A stretch of DNA of 64,000 bases from Herbaspirillum sp. GW103 (GTDB lineage: Bacteria > Pseudomonadota > Gammaproteobacteria > Burkholderiales > Burkholderiaceae_D), in contig NZ_AJVC01000005.1 of assembly GCF_000261365.1 (NCBI RefSeq), positions 227,955-291,954 of the forward strand. Reading direction: 5' to 3'. The notes under the pieces were generated by a model. It was not told where the DNA came from. It made no database searches and was given only the letters and a program-made list of their open reading frames with translations. Below, piece after piece: positions 58,268 to 64,000 of the stretch. Every line of letters begins with the position of its first letter. The first letter of the stretch is position 1. The translations under genes were made by a program, and so were the position numbers.

Positions 58268-58315
58268 GAGAGTTCGCTGCACGCGGCGCGGTACGCCGTC
58301 CCGCGTTGCCAATCA

Positions 58316-58587
58316 CTAGGGCCTGTTCACATTCAATCTGTGAGTGCGAGAGGTCGCCAAGCGTTGTCTGCCTAGGCGCAGCGACGCGCCGTGGTGGTGC
58401 CACGGCAAGGAGCTGCAACAACGGCAGGCGACGCTTGGCGGCCTCTCCCGGAGGGTTGCCCCCAGAAGGCGCGCTGGCCGCGTTGCACGTCAGGGCTGGT
58501 GGCACCACCACCAGCCCTGACGCGCGCCTTGCCAGCCCGCCTTCTGGGGGCAACGCATCTCACAGATTGAATGTGAACAGGCCCTAG
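58316..58587. mobile_element. 272-bp MITE-like element with perfect 29-bp terminal inverted repeats, copy A
   Basis: The ends are ctagggcctgttcacattca + atctgtgag (58316-58344) and its exact reverse complement (58559-58587). The interior has no gene but two strong hairpins. Hairpin one pairs 58348-58363 with 58432-58447 (gagaggtcgccaagcg with cgcttggcggcctctc). Hairpin two has arms starting gttgcccccagaaggcg (about 58455) and ending cgccttctgggggcaac (about 58554) with a perfect cgtcagggctggtgg core. The tetranucleotide CTAG at both ends may be the target duplication. It interrupts the catabolic operon. Confidence 0.75.
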
Positions 58588-58651
58588 AAAAACAATCGCC
58601 AATGCGGGCCGGCAATGACCGGACCCGTGCGATACAACCAAGGAGACAGCC

Positions 58652-58753
58652 ATGAAAATGACATCCTGGCACCAGCATCACAGGCACGATCCAATCCGCA
58701 TCAATGCGTTCGCCGCGGTCACCATCGAAGACACTATCCGGGAGCGCACATGA
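58652..58753 (+). CDS. 33-residue leader ORF translationally coupled to the symporter gene
   Basis: The frame MKMTSWHQHHRHDPIRINAF... ending IRERT has an excellent ribosome site (AAGGAGACAGCC) and stops at TGA 58751-58753, overlapping the transporter ATG at 58750 (ATGA). The His-rich start has no family I recognise. It could be a leader peptide needed to carry ribosomes to the transporter start, or the 5' stub of a deleted gene. The transporter itself has a poor independent ribosome site, which supports coupling. Confidence 0.6.
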   Translation: MKMTSWHQHHRHDPIRINAFAAVTIEDTIRERT

Positions 58754-60129
58754 GCACCTACGGGATCGATCAAGCAAAGGTCGTCGACATCGGGCGCGTG
58801 CTGGATGAAGGGACGTTTACCGGCTTCCAGAAGATGGTGGTCATCCTGGCCGCGCTGTCGATCGTCATGGACGGATTCGACGGGCAGCTGATTGGCTTCG
58901 CCATTCCCAGCCTGATCAAGGAGTGGGGCGTCACGCGCAATGCGTTTGCTCCGGCTGTGGCCGCGGGCCTGGTCGGCATGGGCTTGGGAAGCGCCTTTGC
59001 CGGCTTGTTCGCTGATCGCTTCGGTCGCCGCCTGGCCATCATTGGCAGTGTCTTCGTGTTCGGGATCGCTACCAGCCTGATCTCGCTTTCTCCGGATATC
59101 ACCACGATTGCAATCCTGCGCTTTTTCGCCGGCCTCGGAATCGGCGGTGCCCTGCCTGTCTCCACCACGATTACGGCAGAATTCAGCCCGGCCCGGATAC
59201 GTACCTTTGCCGTCACCGCGACCATCGTCTGCGTTCCCCTGGGAGGAATGTTGGCCGGGCTCTTCGCCAACCTGGTGCTGCCCCACTATGGCTGGCGTGG
59301 TCTCTTCTTGCTGGGTGGCATGCTGCCGTTGGCATTTTCTGTACTGCTATGGTTCAGCATTCCGGAGTCGCCACGATATCTGGCACGCCAGCCCGACCGT
59401 TGGGATGAGCTGCGGTCCCTGCTCACGCGTATGTCCCGCACGATCGCTGCGGGGATGCGCTTCACCGATGCGCGTGAACAGAATTCTCAGCCAAAAGCAG
59501 GATTCCGTGCGCTATTCACTGATGGAAGGGCACGCGACACCATTGCAATCTGGGTCGCCTTCTTCATGAACCTGCTGGCCGTCTATAGTGCATTCAGTTG
59601 GCTCCCCACGATGCTGGCAGGAGAAGGCCTTAGCCCATCGTTAGCCGCCAACGGCCTCACGGCCTACAACATCGGCGGCGTCTTTGGCGCACTGTTGTGC
59701 GCGGTAGTGATCGGCCGCTTCGGCTCACGTGTTCCCATGCTGCTCTGCTGCCTGGCCGCCGCAGGGACTGCATTTGCGTTGCGCAGCCTGGACGTGAGCA
59801 GCCAGACGACCTTGTTGGTCGCGGGGATCGGCTTGCACGGACTGTTCGTCAACGCCGTCCAATGCACCATGTACGCGCTTTGCGCTTATATCTATCCGAC
59901 CCAGGTACGCGCGACTGGTACGGCGGGCGCGCTGGCATTCGGTCGCCTGGGGGCAATCCTCAGTGCATTTGCGGGTGCCATCGTGATCACCCAAGGTGGT
60001 GCTTCCGGCTATCTCGCCATGCTGGGAGGGGCGATGCTGTTCGTCTTCGTGACCCTGCTGATGGTGAGCAAGCATATTCCCCGCGCAGCGGCGACCGTCA
60101 AACATCAAGAGAAGGAGCAGCAGGCATGA
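58750..60129 (+). CDS. MFS transporter, aromatic acid:H+ symporter (AAHS) family
   Basis: Likely imports the aromatic acid catabolised by the cluster (mandelate, benzoylformate or benzoate). The 459 residues form 12 membrane helices. ALSIVMDGFDGQLIGFAIPS (residues ~33-52) carries the DGFD motif of helix 1, essential in AAHS carriers. GLFADRFGRR is the loop 2-3 motif, and FSIPESPRY follows helix 6. Start 58750 (MSTYGIDQ) is chosen over an in-frame upstream start whose extension is not hydrophobic. It overlaps the dehydrogenase gene downstream by four bases. Confidence 0.9.
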   Translation: MSTYGIDQAKVVDIGRVLDEGTFTGFQKMVVILAALSIVMDGFDGQLIGFAIPSLIKEWGVTRNAFAPAVAAGLVGMGLGSAFAGLFADRFGRRLAIIGSVFVFGIATSLISLSPDITTIAILRFFAGLGIGGALPVSTTITAEFSPARIRTFAVTATIVCVPLGGMLAGLFANLVLPHYGWRGLFLLGGMLPLAFSVLLWFSIPESPRYLARQPDRWDELRSLLTRMSRTIAAGMRFTDAREQNSQPKAGFRALFTDGRARDTIAIWVAFFMNLLAVYSAFSWLPTMLAGEGLSPSLAANGLTAYNIGGVFGALLCAVVIGRFGSRVPMLLCCLAAAGTAFALRSLDVSSQTTLLVAGIGLHGLFVNAVQCTMYALCAYIYPTQVRATGTAGALAFGRLGAILSAFAGAIVITQGGASGYLAMLGGAMLFVFVTLLMVSKHIPRAAATVKHQEKEQQA

Positions 60130-61052
60130 ACATTGCCATTGTTGGCGCTGGTGCCATGGGCGGACTATTTGGTGCGCGTCTTGCGTTGAACGGGCAGAAG
60201 GTCAGTTTCATCGAAGTCGCGCCCGCTACGATAGCGGCGATCAGCGATAACGGCCTGGCCTTTTCCGATGACAGTGGCACCCATACGGTAAGAGTCCCGG
60301 TAGGCAGGGCTGACTCCTTTGCCGAGCCGTTTGACCTCATCGTGTTCTTTACCAAGAGCCTGCATACCCAAAGCGCAGTACGTAGCATCTCCCATCTTGT
60401 GGGCCAGGATACCTGGGCCTTATCCGTGCAGAATGGATTGGGTAATGCGGAAATCATTTCCGAGGTCGTTCCGAGCGAGCGCATCATTGTCGGGATGACC
60501 AATCTCCCTGCAGATCTCCAGTCTGCGGGGGTGGTGCATAGTCATGGGGAGGGTTATGTCAGGATCTGGACGATGTCGGGCAAGGAGCGGCCGGAAGTAA
60601 GCCGAGTGGCGGAAATCTTCAGTGCAGCCGGACTCAATTGCAGTGCTGATCCTCAGGTACGAGCTGCCATCTGGGAAAAGGTCGCTTTCAATGCGGCACT
60701 CAACTCGGTGTGCGCGGTTATCGGCTGTACAGTCGGTACAGCTGGATCGACCGAGCAAGGGCGAGCATTGGCGATGCGCATTGCCGCTGAAACGGTGTCG
60801 GTAGCTCAGGCGCTCCAGATTCCCGCCCGCATGGCGAAGGTGGAGGAGGCCCTCCTGGATGCCTTCAGGATGCACGTCAACCACAAGCCGTCGATGCTGC
60901 AGGATATCGAGGCAGGCCGACAGACGGAAATCGATTTCATCAATGGCGCCGTCGCCGAACAGGCGCGCGGCTGTGGGGTTTCCGTTCCTACCGTCACGGC
61001 GCTTTACGAGCTGGTCAAGATGAAGCAGGAGGCTGTGCTCAATCGGAAGTAA
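60126..61052 (+). CDS. ketopantoate reductase-family dehydrogenase, candidate D-mandelate dehydrogenase
   Basis: A 308-residue NAD(P)-dependent 2-hydroxyacid/2-oxoacid oxidoreductase. The N-terminal loop is VGAGAMGGLFGARLA; FFTKSLHTQSAV, VQNGLGNAE, KVAFNAALNSVCAVIGC (catalytic Lys) and a C-terminal HKPSMLQDIEAGRQTEID are the family markers. It is not beside pantothenate genes. Enterococcal D-mandelate dehydrogenases belong to this family, and this gene overlaps the transporter in a benzoylformate operon, so oxidation of D-mandelate is the best guess. Confidence 0.8.
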   Translation: MNIAIVGAGAMGGLFGARLALNGQKVSFIEVAPATIAAISDNGLAFSDDSGTHTVRVPVGRADSFAEPFDLIVFFTKSLHTQSAVRSISHLVGQDTWALSVQNGLGNAEIISEVVPSERIIVGMTNLPADLQSAGVVHSHGEGYVRIWTMSGKERPEVSRVAEIFSAAGLNCSADPQVRAAIWEKVAFNAALNSVCAVIGCTVGTAGSTEQGRALAMRIAAETVSVAQALQIPARMAKVEEALLDAFRMHVNHKPSMLQDIEAGRQTEIDFINGAVAEQARGCGVSVPTVTALYELVKMKQEAVLNRK

Positions 61053-61079
61053 GCACATCAGGTGGGGAGCAGGAAGAGA

Positions 61080-61110
61080 AAAGGAGGGAAGCTCAATCTT
61101 CCCCCCTTTC
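61080..61110 (+). terminator. probable terminator of the mandelate operon
   Basis: The arms aaaggagggaag and cttcccccctttc pair with one mismatch around the loop ctcaat. It lies 28 bases after the dehydrogenase stop. The trailing tract is T/C-rich (TTTCTTC) rather than pure T. Confidence 0.55.
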
Positions 61111-61154
61111 TTCATGTGCGCGAAGCTATTGCGGGATTGCTGGCAATGATCACT

Positions 61155-61650
61155 TCAAGCTCCGCGCTCTCTCGGTGTACTCTCATCGTCTGTGCTCTTC
61201 AGAGACGGCAGGGCTTCCATAGCCTCTTGCACTGACGTGCCTGTCGCAGAAAAAAATTCGACAGGGCGGTGGCGCTTGGAATTGAGCAACAGCCGGGTCA
61301 CGTCCGGACGCGCATAGTGACCTGCCGGATCGGCTGCGCTCTTTGCGATGCTGATGACGCCAAGATCAAGCTCGGCAAAGAGCAATCCCTCTTCTGCCTC
61401 CGGAATTTTCGGGGTCAAGGAGCTTCCGTCAGGCCCGTAAATGACGGAGTGTCCGCCGCCTGCATGGATCAGGTCATTCTTGTCGGCGGTATTGCAGAGT
61501 TCATCAACCGCTTCCTGGCTAATCACGCAACTGGGTGCCAGCACGAAGCAGGATCCTTCAACAGCATACACGGCTTACCGCATTGTTGACCTCCCATCCG
61601 AGGGCGGGAGCAAACGGCTCATACAGCGAGAAGCAGGGCCGGGCTGCCAG
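61155..61650 (-). pseudogene. nitrilase, 3' fragment with a frameshift
   Basis: Two minus-strand frames together give the last ~165 residues of an aliphatic/arylaceto-nitrilase. The first, from about 61650, gives CFSLYEPFAPALG then WEVNNAVSR; after a one-base shift near 61575 the second gives YAVEGSCFVLAPSCVISQEA ... GGGHSVIYGPDGS ... AADPAGHYARPDVTRLLL. The N-terminal two-thirds, including the catalytic Cys, Glu and Lys, are missing. Intact nitrilases have about 330-370 residues. Nitrilases of this type make mandelate from mandelonitrile, which fits the neighbours. Confidence 0.82.
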
Positions 61651-62077
61651 AGTACATGTTTTGTTAGCGTCAAATGAAAGCACTACTTTCTTAGCCTGAA
61701 AACTTGGATTTTTGAGGACGCCCAACTCCCCCAGAAACCCAGTGCACAGCTGATAACTGCATCAATCATTTGCAGCTGATCTTCAGGCTTCACGCATGAC
61801 CGGAATTACGTCATCGCTATAAGGCAGCAGTTGCCCTTTGTCTGGAAGCAAGTCATGGCCAAGCTTGTGGCCATGAGTAAAAAGATGCACGGCAACGCTA
61901 CGCCGACCGACCTTGCATATCCTCCTTCACCGTGCGCAAGGGTGCTCCTAACGGTCTCAGTCAGCTCATCAATGAATTGCCAAATTTCATCTGCGCGCAT
62001 CGAAACGAATGTCTCCTGATCGACCCGCATCGCTCTCCGCCAATGAAGAGCTTCCTATCCCGGCAGGAAGTTTCCTT
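61651..62077. other. 427-base region with no recognisable gene
   Basis: The upstream part of the broken nitrilase is not found here. A minus-strand frame at 61806-62030 (74 codons, MRADEIWQFIDELTET near its start) shows a possible helix and a hydrophobic patch, but no family resemblance, ribosome site or neighbour supports it. The region is probably decayed DNA. Confidence 0.4.
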
Positions 62078-62270
62078 ACTAGAACCCATTTCATAAATAG
62101 GCGTGAGTGCGAGCGAGTCCCGTTTGGGATGAAGTGCAAGGCGCGAATTTGGGTCAAGACTGGGCGTCTTGCCCCAAATTCGTAACGCAGCAATTCGCCC
62201 AAACGGGCCGCTCCCTCCGGGTTCTGTCCAGAAAGGGCGCTGGCCGCGTTGCGCTCCTTGCGTGTGGCAC
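62078..62270. mobile_element. second, diverged and truncated member of the MITE-like family, copy B
   Basis: It begins ctagaacccatttcataaat (62079). After exactly 24 bases from CTAG it has GTGAGTGCGAG, the same distance and word as copy A. Then comes a different hairpin in the same place: gagcgagtcccgtttggg (62111-62128) with cccaaacgggccgctc (62198-62213), containing an inner stem cgaatttggg/ccccaaattcg. After it the shared block (ctccctccgggtt, ccagaa, ggcgctggccgcgttgc) returns at 62211-62252. The right terminal repeat is absent, so the copy is truncated around 62280. Confidence 0.6.
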
Positions 62271-62402
62271 CGCCAGCGATAACGGCAATGATCCTGCCAG
62301 CATTAATGCGCTAGCCACTGACCATGTGCTCCTCCAAGATGCGGCACAAACCAACGCATACGGCTATAACTATTACAGTAGCAGCCATGTCTCCGGGTCT
62401 CA

Positions 62403-62563
62403 CTCCTATCAGGTCACGTCATCCCACCCTATCTGCCTCCGCCGGCATCGAGTTTCTCCTGCGCCGCGGATGGACCCTGGGCCTGAGCTACCAGGGCAGC
62501 ACCAGCATGGATAGCAGCACGCACGAAAACACACTGATAGTGCGCGGAGTCTACAAGTACTGA
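62403..62563 (+). pseudogene. possible autotransporter/outer-membrane barrel C-terminal remnant
   Basis: The last ~45 codons (LSASAGIEFLLRRGWTLGLS, then YQGSTSMD and LIVRGVYKY) alternate hydrophobic and polar residues and end in an aromatic residue, as the last strands of autotransporter beta-barrels do. A strong terminator follows at once, which argues that this was a real 3' gene end. The upstream frame lacks a barrel and changes phase near 62410, and a repeat element lies just before it. The identification rests on a short stretch. Confidence 0.4.
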
Positions 62564-62568
62564 CACGG

Positions 62569-62598
62569 AACGAGGGGCCAAGCCCCTCGTTTTTTTTA
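62569..62598 (+). terminator. rho-independent terminator after the barrel-like remnant
   Basis: The arms aacgagggg and cccctcgtt flank a 5-base loop and are followed by a long T-run (62590-62597). It is a strong canonical terminator six bases past the stop codon. Confidence 0.85.
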
Positions 62599-62619
62599 AA
62601 CATCAATTCCATATTCGAT

Positions 62620-63351
62620 ATGCCAGATACACGGAAAACTCTTCAGAACTTCAACACGAAGCCACGGAAGGTCCGCGAGGACCAAGATCTGGTCAATATT
62701 GAAACCGGCAAGCCATCGATCAATACGAATGATGCAAGCCTGGATTCAAATTACCCCGTGCCAGCCAATCCATATGAAGATGATGATGATGATTTGGATG
62801 AACAAGGGATAACACTTACCGAGCGAGAGCTTAAGGATGGACTCACCAAACGCGAAGCCAAGATTGAACAACGGGAACGAGAAGCCCGAGATCATCGGTC
62901 GCAGCTACTTGAAGCGGTAAAAGTTTCTGCACCGGAGATCAACAAAAGACTGCTCGATACATTCGAGAAACTCAGCCTGGAAGACCACAAGTTCGCAGAA
63001 AAGCATCTGACTCGAATATTCCAGAATGATGCACAACTGCAAAACACAATAGACTTCTTCGACCTTAACCTTGCACAGCGTGAGGACCTGTTGGATCGAA
63101 TCGGTTTTTACAAGGGCATCATCATCGACCACAGTATGTCCAATCCGGTAGAGACTGGTTTCAAAGAAGTGCTACGCCGGGAAGTTGACGTTGAAAGAGA
63201 GGGAAAGATCAAACCAACTTCCGTAGCAGCTCTCTTATATCGCAAGCCTATATGGCGAGGAAGAAAGCGATCACCGAAAGTACATGACGAGCGGCGATAT
63301 TGGATTTATCGACGGCAGCAATCTGGAGAAAGCAGGTGTAACTGCGCTTGA
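62620..63351 (+). CDS. hypothetical protein, acidic coiled-coil, possible N-terminal half of a frameshifted nuclease gene
   Basis: I do not recognise the family. The 243-residue frame has a polar, disordered-looking start (to ~50), an acidic patch EDDDDDLDEQ (about 53-62), a charged helix with TKREAKIEQREREARDHRSQ (about 75-94) and a helical domain to ~200. The last ~40 residues (RKPIWRGRKRSPKVHDERRY onward) are Arg-rich and look like out-of-frame reading. The DNA is AT-richer than the rest of the window. The ribosome site is weak. Confidence 0.6.
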   Translation: MPDTRKTLQNFNTKPRKVREDQDLVNIETGKPSINTNDASLDSNYPVPANPYEDDDDDLDEQGITLTERELKDGLTKREAKIEQREREARDHRSQLLEAVKVSAPEINKRLLDTFEKLSLEDHKFAEKHLTRIFQNDAQLQNTIDFFDLNLAQREDLLDRIGFYKGIIIDHSMSNPVETGFKEVLRREVDVEREGKIKPTSVAALLYRKPIWRGRKRSPKVHDERRYWIYRRQQSGESRCNCA

Positions 63352-63859
63352 GAATAGGATGAAATTATGGGGGGGAGATAGCGGCAGACCAGCTTTCCGT
63401 CCCAAGGATGTCCACCCGACTCTGCAAGTGCAGCAACTTGCCAATCAACACATAGGATATGGAGCACGACTTTGTTTTTACTGTTTGGGCTTTTACCATC
63501 CATCCGCGTTCCAAATCGACCATATAAATGCCAAAAAAAGAGGCACAACCTACACGTTGAAAACTAACAATGTCTCTGGCAACTTATTTCCTGTTTGCGC
63601 TCGCTGCAATAATAAAAAAAGAGAAAAGACTTTTAGTTTTGATATGTTGAATGACTTTATCAACGAGCGAAGAAACGCTGAGATTCCTGGAATTGAGCTA
63701 ACGGACTGGGTCATCTTCGATGATGTGGCTACTGCAGTTGAGAGAGCGCAGGCACGAGTAATCGAAATTTTTATCAGCAAAGTGACTAAAAAATCCTACG
63801 CCGACTTTATTCAAAATGGAGCAGGCCACTCTCTCTACCAACTAGGACTTATCGACTAG
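63284..63859 (+). CDS. HNH endonuclease-like protein
   Basis: A 191-residue frame with a zinc-supported HNH fold: CFYC (Cys64, Cys67), QIDHIN (Asp79, His80), GNLFPVC with Asn100, and CARCNNKK (Cys105, Cys108, Asn109). Such domains cut DNA in restriction, toxin and homing systems. The frame is open further upstream to 63227 (QLSYIASLYGEEESDHRKY before the ATG), in phase +1 to the preceding ORF and overlapping it by 68 bases. ATG 63284 has no clear ribosome site, so this may be the second half of one gene. A terminator-like hairpin follows. Confidence 0.7.
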   Translation: MTSGDIGFIDGSNLEKAGVTALENRMKLWGGDSGRPAFRPKDVHPTLQVQQLANQHIGYGARLCFYCLGFYHPSAFQIDHINAKKRGTTYTLKTNNVSGNLFPVCARCNNKKREKTFSFDMLNDFINERRNAEIPGIELTDWVIFDDVATAVERAQARVIEIFISKVTKKSYADFIQNGAGHSLYQLGLID

Positions 63860-63865
63860 AAAGAC

Positions 63866-63938
63866 GAATCCCCTCCTCTAGCGCCCATTCATGCTGATGA
63901 AATCAAGAATCAGCTTGGGAGGGGATTCAGCATTTTTT
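63866..63938 (+). terminator. long-loop terminator after the HNH gene
   Basis: The arms gaatcccctcc (63866-63876) and ggaggggattc (63918-63928) pair perfectly over a 41-base loop, and a T-run (tttttt) follows at 63932-63938. It begins six bases past the HNH stop. Confidence 0.65.
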
Positions 63939-63985
63939 CAAATATGTGCTTCTTCAATGACGGCTAATGAAGGTGGCCACGCATC

Positions 63986-64000
63986 ACTAGAACCCATTTC
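63986..64000 (+). repeat. direct repeat of the copy B element start, cut by the window edge
   Basis: The 15-mer actagaacccatttc is identical to 62078-62092 and has the same orientation. It may be the left end of a third member of the repeat family. The sequence beyond is not in the window. Confidence 0.6.

Noticed and set aside
61806..62030. 74-codon minus-strand frame
   Set aside because: No family resemblance, no ribosome site, and it lies in decayed DNA beside pseudogenes.

Overview
The window is high-GC chromosomal DNA with an ATP synthase operon, a divergent glmU/glmS pair and many housekeeping genes whose products look most like Oxalobacteraceae (Herbaspirillum-type Betaproteobacteria). 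That assignment comes from gene content and protein resemblance, not from a database search. The last ~2 kb is visibly AT-richer and carries accessory genes and broken genes.

Layout. 1-5360: atp operon on the minus strand (atpI-B-E-F-H-A-G-D, atpD cut by the window edge) behind a near-consensus sigma70 promoter. 6183-8878: galE and an rml locus in which rmlB and rmlA have collapsed into one 71-codon remnant, leaving rmlC and rmlD. 9103-16366: tRNA-Arg(CCG), a membrane-anchored cytochrome c, an OmpA-type lipoprotein, a small stress-envelope operon (DUF883, holin-like YqjE, hypothetical), a glutamine-amidotransferase-like hydrolase and a KefF/KefC potassium efflux pair. 16521-20165: DegP-type protease with a PmrA/QseB-like operator upstream, beside a QseBC/PmrAB-type two-component system. 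20187-30089: MidA-like methyltransferase, folM-folB, YitT, aromatic aminotransferase, MFS carrier, M20 peptidase, LysR regulator and ttcA.

31639-49092 is the most interesting region: nineteen genes on one strand, mostly overlapping or nearly touching. The upstream part encodes a pseudaminic-acid pathway (pseB, pseC, pseG, pseI and a SpsF-type CMP-sugar synthetase) with an embedded Rieske oxygenase and, at the head, a protein carrying the motif set of bacterial sialyltransferases. The downstream part encodes a private acyl-assembly kit: two KAS III enzymes, three SDR reductases, two acyl carrier proteins, an AMP-forming acyl ligase, an alpha/beta hydrolase, a GNAT acyltransferase and two paralogous zinc-finger methyltransferases. 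I infer that the kit builds unusual acyl chains on carrier protein and transfers them onto the nonulosonic acid or its precursor, as in the hydroxybutyryl-decorated flagellin glycans of Pseudomonas. An rfbG gene lies convergent to it.

49392-53412: glmU, an Lrp-type regulator and glmS, which supply UDP-GlcNAc, the PseB substrate. 53591-61650: an IS3-family transposase remnant followed by a probable mandelate/benzoylformate catabolic island: LysR, benzoylformate decarboxylase, aldehyde dehydrogenase, aromatic acid symporter, ketopantoate-reductase-family dehydrogenase (candidate D-mandelate dehydrogenase) and a broken nitrilase. A 272-bp element with perfect 29-bp terminal inverted repeats sits inside the island.

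62078-64000: a second, diverged member of that element family, a possible autotransporter tail, and two overlapping ORFs that may be one frameshifted HNH-nuclease gene. The window closes on a repeat of the second element's first 15 bases.
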